Shown here: in pieces, positions 19,212 to 28,974 of the stretch | Numbering within the stretch: the first letter of the stretch is position 1 | Layout of the letters: every line of letters begins with the position of its first letter | Assembly (NCBI GenBank): GCA_000963575.1 | Contig: CP011077.1 | Location: 496,001-560,000 of the forward strand | Direction: 5' to 3' | Length of the DNA stretch: 64,000 bases | From: Klebsiella michiganensis | GTDB taxonomy: Bacteria; Pseudomonadota; Gammaproteobacteria; Enterobacterales; Enterobacteriaceae | Notes under the pieces: generated by a model | Told to the model about the DNA's origin: nothing | The model's database searches: none | The model's input: the letters and a program-made list of their open reading frames with translations, nothing else | Made by a program: the position numbers and the translations under genes

Positions 19212-20111
19212 GTGACTATCAATATAAAGGACATCGATAGCTCTTTATCAGAGCTGAATATTGCCATCCGCGATCATTATAACTGGGCAAATAAATGCCT
19301 GCGTCTCAGCCTGCTGGGCGGTGAGCCCGATAAAGAAATAAACGATTCACACTCCCACCGGCATTGTCGCTTCAGCCGCTGGCTGAACCAGCGTATGCAA
19401 GGTGCGAGCCTGGACCGGGAGTTGATTCTGCAGATCGATAAATATCACACGGCTATGCATGATGCCGCCCGGGCATTAATGTTATCTATTATCGCCAGAC
19501 AGGTTAGCGAAGAATTACTGAATCATTACAATGAAGCGCAACAAAAGTTTATTTCCAGTATCGATCAATATAAAGAATACCTTTTTTCCTACCGTAATTT
19601 GTACGACGCTTTAACGGGCCTGCCGCTCCGACATTTAATGTACCAGGAGTTTCCACTAATACGCACCCGCTGCGAACGGGCGGAGCGCAGCCTTTATTTG
19701 CTGATCATGGATATTGACCGATTCAAAACGATCAATGACACCTGGGGCCACAACGCCGGCGATGATGTGTTGCGTAATGTTGCCTCCATTCTAAAAGAGG
19801 CCACGCGCAACGAAGAGCGCATTTATCGCTATGGAGGCGAGGAGTTCATCATGCTGCTTGAGGCGACCAGCCGCGAGCAGGCCGAGCGGGCCGGGCTACG
19901 CATTTGCAGGCACTTAGCCAGCCACCCGGTCAGCGTGGACGACCAGGCTATTCGCGTGACGGTGACCGGTGGGTTGACCCTCGTCAGTACCGACGACTCC
20001 CTGCACAGCGCTATTGGTCGGGCAGACAAAGCCATGTACTACGGCAAAAACACGGGTCGTAATCGCTGTATTCTGGCCTTGTCTGATGCAGAGATGGTGA
20101 CGCTGGAATAA
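19212..20111 (+). CDS. Zinc-sensing diguanylate cyclase, DgcZ-like
   Basis: A 299-residue cytoplasmic protein with an N-terminal CZB (chemoreceptor zinc-binding) domain and a C-terminal GGDEF domain that makes c-di-GMP from GTP. The four zinc ligands of E. coli DgcZ (His22, Cys52, His79, His83) occur at identical positions, from DHYNW, HRHCRFSRW and YHTAMH. The active site is RYGGEEF. The inhibitory I-site position reads RNEE rather than RxxD, so product inhibition may be weak. The start is GTG after AAGGCGAG. Binding of zinc should hold the enzyme inactive, as for DgcZ. It is probably an orthologue or close paralogue. Confidence 0.85.
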   Translation: MTINIKDIDSSLSELNIAIRDHYNWANKCLRLSLLGGEPDKEINDSHSHRHCRFSRWLNQRMQGASLDRELILQIDKYHTAMHDAARALMLSIIARQVSEELLNHYNEAQQKFISSIDQYKEYLFSYRNLYDALTGLPLRHLMYQEFPLIRTRCERAERSLYLLIMDIDRFKTINDTWGHNAGDDVLRNVASILKEATRNEERIYRYGGEEFIMLLEATSREQAERAGLRICRHLASHPVSVDDQAIRVTVTGGLTLVSTDDSLHSAIGRADKAMYYGKNTGRNRCILALSDAEMVTLE

Positions 20112-20115
20112 TACG

Positions 20116-20838
20116 CTACGCGTGCGCCATTCTGTGTTCGCCGTTCACCAGCGCAGCACGATCGAAGCTGCGCTCAATCACCCCGTTGGCCATAAACGCC
20201 GCCCGGTCTGACATATGCGCAATCACGTCGGCATCGTGGCTGACCAGTAGATAGGTCATGCCGTGCTGCTGTTTCAGGCGGTTAAGCAGGTTGAGGATCT
20301 CAGCCTGTACCGACATATCCAGCGCGGAGGTCGGTTCGTCGAGCAGCAGAATCTTCGGGCGCAACAGCAGCGCACGGGCAATTGCCACTCGCTGGCGCTG
20401 ACCGCCGGAAAGCTGGTGCGGGTAGCGTTTCGCCGCGTCTGCCGGCAGCCCGACCTGCCGTAAGGCTTCCGCCACACGGGCTTCAATCTCGCTTTCGCCG
20501 TGAATTTTCAGCGGCTCGGCCAGCGTGCGCCAAATCGTATGGTTGGGGTGCAGCGAAGCGTACGGATCCTGAAAGACCATCTGCACTTCGCGGCGGAGCG
20601 CCCCCTGGAAGCGTTTCCCTGCTGCAATGCTATTGCCCAGCAGTTCCACGTCACCTTTCCAGTCACGCTGTAGCCCGGCAAGCACGCGCAGGATGGTCGA
20701 CTTTCCGCAGCCGGAAGCGCCAATCAGGCTAAATGTTTCGCCCTGTTCAATGGCGAAACTGGCCCCGGCGACGGCGGTTTTGACCCCGCCTTTGGCGGCA
20801 AACTGCACGTTCAGAGTATCAACCTTAACGATCGCCAT
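20116..20838 (-). CDS. Peptide/nickel-type ABC transporter ATP-binding protein (DppF-like)
   Basis: A 240-residue ATPase with Walker A (GASGCGKST), Q-loop (MVFQDPYASL), signature (LSGGQRQRV), Walker B (ILLLDEPTSALD) and H-loop (LLVSHD). It is the second NBD of the five-gene operon running from 25181 down to 20116, and its start overlaps the end of the other ATPase gene by 14 bases. The substrate is most likely a small peptide or related solute. Confidence 0.88.
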   Translation of the reverse strand: MAIVKVDTLNVQFAAKGGVKTAVAGASFAIEQGETFSLIGASGCGKSTILRVLAGLQRDWKGDVELLGNSIAAGKRFQGALRREVQMVFQDPYASLHPNHTIWRTLAEPLKIHGESEIEARVAEALRQVGLPADAAKRYPHQLSGGQRQRVAIARALLLRPKILLLDEPTSALDMSVQAEILNLLNRLKQQHGMTYLLVSHDADVIAHMSDRAAFMANGVIERSFDRAALVNGEHRMAHA

Positions 20839-21658
20839 GGGTTTCTCCTTGCTGGAATTCGCCGCGGTTCAGCGTCGGCAGCATCTGCCCGTAGGTGCCG
20901 GCATTTGGACGGCAGGTCCAGAGCGTGCGGGTGTAAGGATGCGTGGCCTGTGCCAGCTCGCCTGCGGCCATTTCATCGACTTTTTGGCCCTGGTACATCA
21001 CCAGCACGCGGTGGCAGTGCTCAGCCACCAGCGGCAGGTCGTGGCTTATTAGCAGCAGTGCCATTTGCCGCTGTTCGCACTGCGCCACCAGCAGCTCAAG
21101 GATTTGGTTGCGCAGGCGGGCGTCCAGCGCCGAGGTAGGTTCGTCGGCGATCAGCACTTTGGGATTATTGGCAAGAGCAACGGCTATCATTACGCGCTGG
21201 CCCATGCCGCCGGACAGCTCGCCGGGGTAGCGCTGTAGCACTGAGTCCGGTAAGCCAACGGATTGCACCAGTTCGCGGCAGCGGTTACGACGTTCGGCGG
21301 TGGACAGCTTCTGGTGCAATCTAAGCGCTTCATCAATTTGTTGCAGCACGCTTTTTACCGGGTTTAGCGCATAGCGCGGGTCCTGCAGCACCATGGCGAT
21401 ATCGCTGCCGCGCAGCTGGTTCCAGCTTCGGGCATTCATCTCCAGCAGATCGTGACCCATCACGTTGAGTTGCTCTGCGCTCACTTTGCCCGGTTTACGC
21501 ACCAGCCCCATCAGCGCGCGGGCCGTCATGGATTTGCCTGAGCCGGATTCCCCGACCAACGCCAGACGTTCATTGCCCAGCGTGAAGGAGAGGTTGTTAA
21601 CCACGCGGCTGCCGGGGTAGTCGATATTCAGTCCGGAAACGGTAATTCTGTTAGTCAT
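20825..21658 (-). CDS. Peptide/nickel-type ABC transporter ATP-binding protein (DppD-like)
   Basis: A 277-residue ATPase with Walker A (GESGSGKSM), signature (LSGGMGQRV), Walker B (VLIADEPTSALD) and H-loop (LLISHD). The start at 21658 (MTNRITVSGLNIDYPG) is chosen because the open frame upstream lies inside the permease gene; the ATG overlaps the permease stop by eight bases. The C-terminal part lacks a clear Fe-S or oligopeptide CTD signature beyond YTRTLW-type residues. Confidence 0.88.
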   Translation of the reverse strand: MTNRITVSGLNIDYPGSRVVNNLSFTLGNERLALVGESGSGKSMTARALMGLVRKPGKVSAEQLNVMGHDLLEMNARSWNQLRGSDIAMVLQDPRYALNPVKSVLQQIDEALRLHQKLSTAERRNRCRELVQSVGLPDSVLQRYPGELSGGMGQRVMIAVALANNPKVLIADEPTSALDARLRNQILELLVAQCEQRQMALLLISHDLPLVAEHCHRVLVMYQGQKVDEMAAGELAQATHPYTRTLWTCRPNAGTYGQMLPTLNRGEFQQGETHGDR

Positions 21659-22484
21659 GTTGCGGCTCCAGCACGTCGCGCAGGCCATCGCCCAGCAGGT
21701 TAAAGGCCAGGCTGCTCAGCAGAATCGCGGTGCCCGGGATGGCGGCAATCCACCATTGATCAAAAATCACCTGCATCCCGTCGGCAATCATGGCGCCCCA
21801 TTCGGACATTGGCGGGCGGGCACCTAAGCCCAGGAAGCCCAGGCCGGCGGCGGCAAGAATAATCCCGGCAAGATCCAGCGCCAGGCGCACGATGGCGGAA
21901 GGCAGGCACAGCGGCAGGATGTGGCCGACCAGCAGCCGGAAGCCTTTAATGCCCATCATTTCTGCGGCGGCCAGGTAATCGCTGTGGCGCAGACGCTGTA
22001 TTTCACTTCTAGCCTGGCGGGCATAGGCGGGCCAGGTGGTCAAAGCCAGTGCCAGCGCGCCGTTAACCAGCCCAGGGCCAAGCATCGCCACAAAAGCAAA
22101 GGCCAGAATCAGGCGTGGCATCGACATCACCACGTCGGTAAAGCGCATCAGAATGCGCTCCAGCCAGCCACCATAATAGCCGGACAGAATACCAATCAGC
22201 AGCCCAACCGGCAGCGTAATAACGGTCACCAGCAGCACCAGGCCCAGCGCCGGGCGGGTGCCGTAGAGCAGGCGAGAAAGCAGGTCGCGGCCATAGCTGT
22301 CGGTGCCCAGCAGGTGATGGGCATTGGGGGCCTGCAGGCGCGCGGCGGCATCCTGCCAGTTAGGGTCGAACGGGGCCAGCAATGGCGCAAACAGCGCGAT
22401 AAGCACCAGTCCGGCAATGATAATCAGCCCGCTAAGGGCGGCCGGGGAGCGCAGCATGCGTCGCAGAAAAAGAGAAGACGGCAT
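21651..22484 (-). CDS. Peptide/nickel-type ABC transporter permease (DppC-like)
   Basis: A 277-residue inner-membrane permease with about six helices. It has the DppC-type LLGTDSYGRDLLSRLLYGTR motif near residue 60 and the EAA-like cytoplasmic loop (YLAAAEMMGIKGFRLLVGHI). It forms the channel with the DppB-like partner whose gene ends where this one begins. Confidence 0.9.
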   Translation of the reverse strand: MPSSLFLRRMLRSPAALSGLIIIAGLVLIALFAPLLAPFDPNWQDAAARLQAPNAHHLLGTDSYGRDLLSRLLYGTRPALGLVLLVTVITLPVGLLIGILSGYYGGWLERILMRFTDVVMSMPRLILAFAFVAMLGPGLVNGALALALTTWPAYARQARSEIQRLRHSDYLAAAEMMGIKGFRLLVGHILPLCLPSAIVRLALDLAGIILAAAGLGFLGLGARPPMSEWGAMIADGMQVIFDQWWIAAIPGTAILLSSLAFNLLGDGLRDVLEPQHD

Positions 22485-23527
22485 CAGCGGATCCTCGGGT
22501 CGGTGGCGCGCACCAGTATATCGGTCAGGTTATTGATCAGCACAAACGACACGCCAATCAGCAGTGTACCGCCCATGATCGCGGTGGTATCACCCGCAAA
22601 CAGCGCTGTAGTGAGATAGCGGCCAATGCCCGGCCAGGAAAAGACGGTTTCCGTCAGCACGGCGCCTTCCAGCATGCTGGTGTAGGCCAGGGCTATCACG
22701 GTGAACAACGTGCCGCGAATGTTTGGCAGTACATGGCGCAGCAGAATCGTCATGTCCCCTGCACCCTTCGCGCGGGCCAGCGTAATGTACTCTTTGTTCA
22801 TTTCGCTCAGGCATGCCGTGCGGGTAAGGCGGGTGATGCTGGCGAGGGAATAATAGGCCAGCAGCAGCACCGGCAGAATCAGGTGGTTAATGGCGTTGAG
22901 AAACGCGCCTTTATCGCCGGACAGCCAGGTATCAATCAGCACGAAGCCCGTTTTGGCCTCGACGCTGTACTGGTAAATATCGTCGAGCCGCCCAGGACCG
23001 GCGCTCCACTGCAGGCGGGCATAAAATAGCGCCAGCATCAGCAGACCGAGCCAGAAAATAGGCACCGAGTTACCGAGCAGGGTAAACGTGCGTACCGCGA
23101 GATCCAGCGGCGAACCGGCAAACCGGGCACAAAGCACACCTAAAAACACGCCAAGCAGGCTGCCGACGATCAGCGCGAGGGTGGCAAGTTCCAGCGTGGC
23201 GGGGAAAGCCGAGAGCAAATCATGCAGCACTGGCTGGCCGGTTGAGCTGGCTATGCCTAAATCGCCGTGGGCGAGATTGACCAGATAATGCCAGAACTGC
23301 ACGGGCAGCGATTGATCCAGCCCGAGCTGGTGGCGAACCTGATCGTAAGTTGACTGGCTGGCGTGGTCGCCAACGATTTGCAGCACCCTGTCCACCGGGG
23401 AAAGCGCGGACAAAGCAAAGGTAATCAGCAGCAGGCCAATAAGGGTCAGGGCAAGGGTAAATATTCCCTGAAGCAGGGTGAGCAGCGGACGCCGCAGACG
23501 CTGCGACGAAGGCGAGACTTCGGACAT
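22484..23527 (-). CDS. Peptide/nickel-type ABC transporter permease (DppB-like)
   Basis: A 347-residue inner-membrane permease of the DppB/OppB type. The EAA loop is YITLARAKGAGDMTILLRHV and the TETVFSWPGIGRYLT segment is typical of the family. It is translationally coupled to the DppC-like gene, stop and start sharing one base. Confidence 0.9.
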   Translation of the reverse strand: MSEVSPSSQRLRRPLLTLLQGIFTLALTLIGLLLITFALSALSPVDRVLQIVGDHASQSTYDQVRHQLGLDQSLPVQFWHYLVNLAHGDLGIASSTGQPVLHDLLSAFPATLELATLALIVGSLLGVFLGVLCARFAGSPLDLAVRTFTLLGNSVPIFWLGLLMLALFYARLQWSAGPGRLDDIYQYSVEAKTGFVLIDTWLSGDKGAFLNAINHLILPVLLLAYYSLASITRLTRTACLSEMNKEYITLARAKGAGDMTILLRHVLPNIRGTLFTVIALAYTSMLEGAVLTETVFSWPGIGRYLTTALFAGDTTAIMGGTLLIGVSFVLINNLTDILVRATDPRIR

Positions 23528-23612
23528 GGGTAACTCTTTTATGCGCTAATGGTGATTAACCCCCCGACCCGCTTCTTTCACAACGGAAAGGGCGGGGCGA
23601 GGGGCCGTTCAG

Positions 23613-25181
23613 TTATTTCGTGACGTTATCGTAATACACCATATCCGCATTCAGGCCCTGCTGGTAGCCTTTGATGTTATCGCGCACCACAACCTGGGTT
23701 TTACCCTGGTCAATAAACACATACGGGGAGCTACGCTGCAGCTCTGCCTGCAGTTTGGTATAGAGATCTTTGCGTTTGGCCGGGTCGGCCTCCGCCACGG
23801 CAGCAAGCGTTTGTTTGTTCAGTTCCGGGATCTGCCAACCGTTCAGCCCGGCTACGGTGCTGGCTTTGCCGTCGTTATAGGCGAAAGCGCTGGCGTTGGA
23901 GTGGGCGTCGAAGTAATCCGGGATCCACAGGCGAATGGCGGCCTGGTGCTGTTTAGCGCGCACTCGGGCATAAACCTGGCTACCGGCGGCTGGCAGCAGA
24001 TCCACCTTCACGCCGCCCTGGGCAAAGCTCGCCTGCATAGACTGAGCGATGGTGATAAACGGCGGTTTATTTTCCACATCCAGCGAGAAATGCGCGTCTT
24101 TGATGCCGGCTTTCGCCAGGATTTCTTTCGCTTTCGCCGGATCAAATTTGAACGGGGTGTTTTCCAGTGCGCCCGCGAAGCCGACCGGCAGGAAGCTCTG
24201 GTGAACGAAATACTGGCCTTTCAGCAGATCTTTAGTGATGCCCTGATAATCCACCAGATAGCGAGCCGCTTCCCACAGCGCCGGGTTTTTCAGCAACGGG
24301 TTGGCATTATTACCGACGTTAAACACCAGATAGTTCTGCTCGGCAGAAGGGATGCTCAGCACCTTCACGCCTGGTTTGCCTTCCAGGGCGCTGGTCTGGT
24401 CAGATCCTAAATCACGGGCGATATCGGCGTCACCCTGCTGAATCAGCAGGCGGCGAGCGGCCGGATCGGGCACGTTTTTAATAATAATGTTCTTCACTTT
24501 TGGCGCGTCACCCGGAGATGTCGGGTTGGCATCCAGCACGATAGCCTGATGCGGCTGATAAACGCGCATTTTGAACGGGCCGCTGCCGGCAGAGTGCATT
24601 TTCAGCCATTCGTTGCCGAAGTCACCTGCTTTCACGTTTGGCTCAACCGCTTTTTCATCGACGATAGAAGCTATCGGTGTGGAAAGAATATTCAGCGCAA
24701 CCGCCGGGCTAACGTCCGCGGTCCAGCGCACTTCCAGCGTGTGGTCATCCACTTTCTTCAACTGGCTGGCGATGTTATCCGGCTGCCAGCCCAGCACGTT
24801 CAGGATAAAGGCCGGGGATTTGTTCAGCGTTACCGCGCGGGTGTAGGAGAAGATCACGTCTTCCGGGCGCAGCGGGTTGCCGGAGGCAAATTTAGCGTCC
24901 GGACGTAGCTTGATGGTCAGCTTCTTATTGGCCGCATCGCCCTGCCAGCTTGCCGCCAGAATGGGTACCACTTTGGCCGGATCCGTGCGGTCTGCCTGCA
25001 CCAGGCGCTGATAAAGGCTTGGCACGGTCTGAATACTTGAGAGCTCGTTGGCTTCAGCCGGGTCAAGGCTGACGATGTCATCCAGCCCTTGGGCTACCAC
25101 CAGGGTATCCGGTGGCGTTGCAGCGTGGGAAGCTGCAGACAGCGCAGCCAGCAGCAGTAATGGCAGAACTTTTTTTTGCAT
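23613..25181 (-). CDS. Periplasmic solute-binding protein of the peptide-type ABC transporter
   Basis: A 522-residue SBP_bac_5 protein with a Sec signal peptide (LPLLLLAALSAASHAA) and the family signature region (DPAEANELSSIQTVPSLYQRL). It is the first gene of the operon SBP-permease-permease-ATPase-ATPase and sets its specificity, which I cannot assign to dipeptide, glutathione, nickel or another ligand. The 85-bp gap to the permease gene contains an imperfect GC-rich REP-like inverted repeat (about 23557-23606) that may lower expression of the downstream genes relative to the binding protein. Confidence 0.88.
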   Translation of the reverse strand: MQKKVLPLLLLAALSAASHAATPPDTLVVAQGLDDIVSLDPAEANELSSIQTVPSLYQRLVQADRTDPAKVVPILAASWQGDAANKKLTIKLRPDAKFASGNPLRPEDVIFSYTRAVTLNKSPAFILNVLGWQPDNIASQLKKVDDHTLEVRWTADVSPAVALNILSTPIASIVDEKAVEPNVKAGDFGNEWLKMHSAGSGPFKMRVYQPHQAIVLDANPTSPGDAPKVKNIIIKNVPDPAARRLLIQQGDADIARDLGSDQTSALEGKPGVKVLSIPSAEQNYLVFNVGNNANPLLKNPALWEAARYLVDYQGITKDLLKGQYFVHQSFLPVGFAGALENTPFKFDPAKAKEILAKAGIKDAHFSLDVENKPPFITIAQSMQASFAQGGVKVDLLPAAGSQVYARVRAKQHQAAIRLWIPDYFDAHSNASAFAYNDGKASTVAGLNGWQIPELNKQTLAAVAEADPAKRKDLYTKLQAELQRSSPYVFIDQGKTQVVVRDNIKGYQQGLNADMVYYDNVTK

Positions 25182-25611
25182 GTGTGTACCCTGTAATTGT
25201 GTTTTTTATCGACTTTTCTCTGTGTATTTACGTTAGGTGAGTTATCTCAATTCACAAAGTCAAAATTGCGCTTTGCATATAAATATACGATATATTCAAT
25301 GCGATAAAGTGATGAAAACTTGGGGGGCGGGGGCGTCTTCTGAAAGAGAAGGCAGATATCCTCCATGCAGCTCTGGCTAAGGTTCCGTTCACCCGCAGAT
25401 CTATTTTCCCTGGGACGTTCATATGCTTTGTAGCGGCATATAAAAAGGGCTGGAAGTGAGCGGAATCTCATCCGCCCCTGCATTATCGTGGCTATTGGCC
25501 ACGCAGAGGCAGAACCGGAAAAAGAGCAAAAAAAAGCCCCCACCTGGCGGTGAAGGCTCTCTATTTATCCCCCCTCCCTCAGCGGAAAGAGGGGCAGGGT
25601 GAGGGAGATAA
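25182..25611. other. Intergenic region with proP terminator and REP-like hairpin
   Basis: 430 bp between proP and the binding-protein gene, both on the minus strand. The right part next to proP holds a single CCCTCCCTC...GAGGG REP-like element (about 25569-25606) and then a terminator at 25528-25558. The left part, AT-rich, should carry the binding-protein promoter. No gene is supported here. Confidence 0.5.
25528..25558 (-). terminator. Rho-independent terminator of proP
   Basis: On the minus strand: AGCCTTCACC, loop GCCA, GGTGGGGGCT, then eight Ts. The stem is ten pairs including G-T pairs, located about 55 bases after the proP stop. Confidence 0.75.
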
Positions 25612-27117
25612 CTACTCGTTAATCCTCGGGTGCTGATCGACCAGCAAGGCACGTTTCTTCTGCAGATCCTCGATTTCCTTATCCAGGTCCTCAATTTTCT
25701 GCTCGATATTGTCGTGGTGCTCCTGAACAATTTCACGCGCTTCCGCGATGTCCGATGCCGCCGGTGTCGCGCCTTTCAGCGGTTTGTTGGCGGTTTCTTT
25801 CATGGTGATAGCGGTAATAAAGCCGATGATCGCCACCACCATCAGGTAATAAGCCGGCATCATCAGGTTTTGCGTAGTCTCAACCAGCCATGCGGCAAGC
25901 GTTGGGGTCAGGCCCGCAATCAGCACCGAAATATTGAAGGCGCTCGCCAGGGCGCTGTAGCGGATATGGGTCGGGAACATCGCCGGTAAGGTCGATGCCA
26001 TCACGCCGATAAAGAAGTTCAGCACTACCGCCAGCACCAGCAGCCCCGCAAAAATCAGGCCAATAACGTTACTGTTTATCAGCATAAACGCCGGGATAGA
26101 GAACAGGAACAGACCGATACTGCCCAGGAAGATAAATGGTCGACGGCCAAAGCGGTCGCTCAGCAGGCCAATCATCGGCTGCACAAACAGCATCCCCACC
26201 ATAATGGCGATGATGATCAGCACCCCGTGCTCTTCCGAATAATGCAGGTTGTGGGACAGGTAGCTCGGCATGTAGGTCAGCAGCATGTAATAGGTCACGT
26301 TGGTCGAAATAACCAGACCGATACAGACCAGCAGGCTGCGCCAGTGCTTGGTGGCAATCTCTTTGAACGAGACTTTTGGTCCTTCGGTCAGACCTTCGCG
26401 ATCGCCTTGCTCCATTTTCTCAACGTGCTGCTGGAACGCCGGCGTTTCTTCCAGCGCGTGGCGCAGATAAAGCCCGATGATACCTAACGGCAGCGCAAGG
26501 AAGAACGGAATACGCCAGCCCCAGTCGAGGAAGTTTTCTTCGCCGACGATAGCGGTGATAAGCACCACCACGCCCGCGCCGCAGACGAACCCGGCAATCG
26601 AACCGAAGTCCAGCCAGCTGCCCATAAAGCCGCGCTTACGGTCGGGCGAGTACTCCGCCACGAAGATAGAGGCCCCGGTGTATTCACCGCCTACCGAGAA
26701 GCCCTGGGCCATTTTAGCCAGCAGCAGCAGGATAGGTGCCCAGATGCCGATAGTGGCGTAGGACGGTATCAGCCCGATAGCAAACGTACTGAGCGACATG
26801 ATGACGATGGTGATAGCCAGGATTTTCTGACGACCGTATTTATCCCCTAGCATCCCGAAGAACAGGCCACCGAGCGGGCGAATCAGGAAAGGAACAGAGA
26901 AGGTCCCCAGCGCGGCAATCATCTGCACGCTTGGACTGGCATCGGGGAAGAAGACTTTACCGAGTGCGTAAGCAACAAAACCGTAAACACCAAAATCAAA
27001 CCATTCCATCGCGTTGCCGAGTGAAGCGGCCGTGATGGCTTTTTTCAGACGCGCATCGTCAATGATAGTGACGTCACTGACCTTGATCGGTCTGACTTTC
27101 TTTTTCCTTTTTAACAT
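25612..27117 (-). CDS. proP: Osmosensory proline/betaine transporter ProP
   Basis: A 501-residue major-facilitator proton symporter that takes up proline, glycine betaine and ectoine under osmotic stress. The sequence is close to E. coli ProP throughout: MEWFDFGVYGFVAYALG in helix 1, the GMLGDKYGRQKILA loop, and the C-terminal coiled coil (heptads in NIEQKIEDLDKEIEDLQKKR) that tunes the osmotic set point. The family length is 500. It is a single gene ending at the terminator at 25528-25558. In E. coli proP lies elsewhere on the chromosome, so its position beside aer is a rearrangement. Confidence 0.95.
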   Translation of the reverse strand: MLKRKKKVRPIKVSDVTIIDDARLKKAITAASLGNAMEWFDFGVYGFVAYALGKVFFPDASPSVQMIAALGTFSVPFLIRPLGGLFFGMLGDKYGRQKILAITIVIMSLSTFAIGLIPSYATIGIWAPILLLLAKMAQGFSVGGEYTGASIFVAEYSPDRKRGFMGSWLDFGSIAGFVCGAGVVVLITAIVGEENFLDWGWRIPFFLALPLGIIGLYLRHALEETPAFQQHVEKMEQGDREGLTEGPKVSFKEIATKHWRSLLVCIGLVISTNVTYYMLLTYMPSYLSHNLHYSEEHGVLIIIAIMVGMLFVQPMIGLLSDRFGRRPFIFLGSIGLFLFSIPAFMLINSNVIGLIFAGLLVLAVVLNFFIGVMASTLPAMFPTHIRYSALASAFNISVLIAGLTPTLAAWLVETTQNLMMPAYYLMVVAIIGFITAITMKETANKPLKGATPAASDIAEAREIVQEHHDNIEQKIEDLDKEIEDLQKKRALLVDQHPRINE

Positions 27118-27421
27118 TTTTTATCCTCGTGTTTTCCTTGCGGGGGTAAAAATTCCCTCTGTAAGTGTAGTGCGCCGCGCAATAAGCGCTGGTGAAAACT
27201 GCAGCACTCAGTTGAGGCGGCAATGGTGCGAAGTGAAAAGTAATAACCAATTGAAACTATGTGAAATGCAATGCTTAAACTAGTCTCATAAATTATGTGG
27301 CTAATACTTAGAAGTGTGATCAATATCAAATTTTTTAACTAAAGTAAAATTTCAGCACGCCGAAATAACATGCATACCACCAAAGAATTAACATCTGGAT
27401 AACCTCTCAAAGGGAGTTGCT
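27118..27421. promoter_or_regulatory. Divergent proP / aer control region
   Basis: 304 bp of AT-rich sequence holding both promoters. The proP side is expected to have CRP, Fis and RpoS-type elements as in E. coli, but I cannot place them with confidence. The aer side has a strong flagellar sigma promoter, listed separately. No gene is visible. Confidence 0.5.
27340..27366 (+). promoter_or_regulatory. Sigma-28 (FliA) promoter of aer
   Basis: TAAAGTAA, an 11-base spacer, then GCCGAAAT. The flagellar sigma consensus is TAAAGTTT-N11-GCCGATAA, so 13 of the 16 consensus positions and the spacing match. It lies about 55 bases upstream of aer, which belongs to the class III flagellar/chemotaxis regulon in E. 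coli. Confidence 0.8.
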
Positions 27422-28942
27422 ATGTCCGCCCATGTGCCGGTCACCCAGCGTGAATACACGCTTGATGACGATACGACCCTGATGTCCACCACCGATCTGA
27501 AAAGTTACATTACGCACGCTAACGATACCTTCGTGCAGGTCAGTGGCTACTCGCTACATGAGTTAAGCGGCGCCGCACACAACCTCGTGCGTCATCCCGA
27601 TATGCCAAAGGCGGCCTTTGCCGATATGTGGTTCACCCTCCAGCAGGGCGAGCCGTGGACCGGCATCGTGAAAAACCGCCGCAAAAACGGTGACCATTAC
27701 TGGGTACGCGCCAACGCGGTGCCGGTGGTACGTCACGGTAAAACCACCGGCTATATGTCTATTCGCACCAAAGCCTCGCCGGAAGAGATTGCCGCCGCTG
27801 AGCCGCTCTACAAGGCGCTGAACGAGGGTCGCAGTAACAAAACCGTTTATAAAGGCCTGGTGTTGCGTAAAGGGGTGTTTGGCAAGCTGCCGACCATGTC
27901 CCTGCGCTGGCGTATCCGTGGGTTAATGAGCGGTTTGTTTATTCTGCTGCTGGCCTCTGCGTTCGCTCTCGGGCAAAGTCCGCTGCAAATGCTCGCCATC
28001 GCGGCATTTACCGCCCTCGCTTGCGTCTTGCTGGAGTGGCAAGTTGCCCGCCCGCTGGAAAACGTTGCCCGTCAGGCGCTGGAAGTGGCAACCGGCAACA
28101 GCCACCGGGTGAAGCACCTCCAGCGTAGCGATGAAATTGGAGTGATCCTGCGCTCTATCGGCCAGCTTGGGCTGATGTGCCGCTGGCTTATCAACGACGT
28201 CAGCAGCCAGGTGGCGAACGTACGCAGCGGCAGCGAGGCGATGGCCAAAGGGAACGACGATCTGAATGAGCGTACCCGCCAGACGGTGGTTAACGTGCAG
28301 CAGACGGTGGCCACTATGAATCAGATGGCGGCGTCGGTACAAACCAACTCGGAAACCGCATCGGCGGCGGACAAGCTCTCCAGCTCCGCCAGTGATGCGG
28401 CGGCGCAGGGCGGACAGGCGATGGAAACCGTGGTCACCACCATGGACGACATTGCGGACAGCACCCAGCGCATCGGCTCGATCACCAGCCTGATCAACGA
28501 TATCGCTTTCCAGACCAATATTCTGGCGCTCAACGCAGCGGTAGAAGCGGCTCGTGCCGGTGAGCAGGGCAAAGGGTTTGCCGTGGTGGCCGGGGAAGTG
28601 CGTAACCTCGCGCAGCGCAGCGCCAGCGCGGCCAACGATATCCGCAAGCTGATTGACGCCAGCGCCAGCAAGGTGCAGTCCGGCACGGTGCAGGTTCATG
28701 AGGCGGGGCGAACCATGCAGGATATTGTGGCTCAGGTGCAGAACGTGACCCAGCTTCTCGGGCAGATAAGCCACGCTACCTCAGAGCAGGCGGATGGCCT
28801 GGCGGACATTACCCGCGCGGTGGCGGAGCTGAACGCCATCACGCAGAAAAATGCCGCGCTGGTGGAAGAGAGCGCGCAGGTGTCGGCGATGGTTAAACAC
28901 CGCGCAACTCGCCTGCAGGATGCGGTCACGGTTCTGGGTTAA
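27422..28942 (+). CDS. aer: Aerotaxis receptor Aer
   Basis: Aer senses redox state through FAD and signals to CheA/CheW for energy taxis. The 506-residue product has an N-terminal PAS-FAD domain (NDTFVQVSGYSLHEL, then GIVKNRRKNGDHYWVRANAVPV), a hydrophobic anchor near residues 170-205, a HAMP-like region, and the cytoplasmic signalling hairpin with the invariant tip NILALNAAVEAARAGEQGKG. It is close to E. coli Aer over its full length. It starts at an ATG after AAAGGGAG and reads from a FliA-type promoter. Confidence 0.95.
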   Translation: MSAHVPVTQREYTLDDDTTLMSTTDLKSYITHANDTFVQVSGYSLHELSGAAHNLVRHPDMPKAAFADMWFTLQQGEPWTGIVKNRRKNGDHYWVRANAVPVVRHGKTTGYMSIRTKASPEEIAAAEPLYKALNEGRSNKTVYKGLVLRKGVFGKLPTMSLRWRIRGLMSGLFILLLASAFALGQSPLQMLAIAAFTALACVLLEWQVARPLENVARQALEVATGNSHRVKHLQRSDEIGVILRSIGQLGLMCRWLINDVSSQVANVRSGSEAMAKGNDDLNERTRQTVVNVQQTVATMNQMAASVQTNSETASAADKLSSSASDAAAQGGQAMETVVTTMDDIADSTQRIGSITSLINDIAFQTNILALNAAVEAARAGEQGKGFAVVAGEVRNLAQRSASAANDIRKLIDASASKVQSGTVQVHEAGRTMQDIVAQVQNVTQLLGQISHATSEQADGLADITRAVAELNAITQKNAALVEESAQVSAMVKHRATRLQDAVTVLG

Positions 28943-28974
28943 GGCGTGCAAAGCGGGCAGTATGCACTGTCCGC

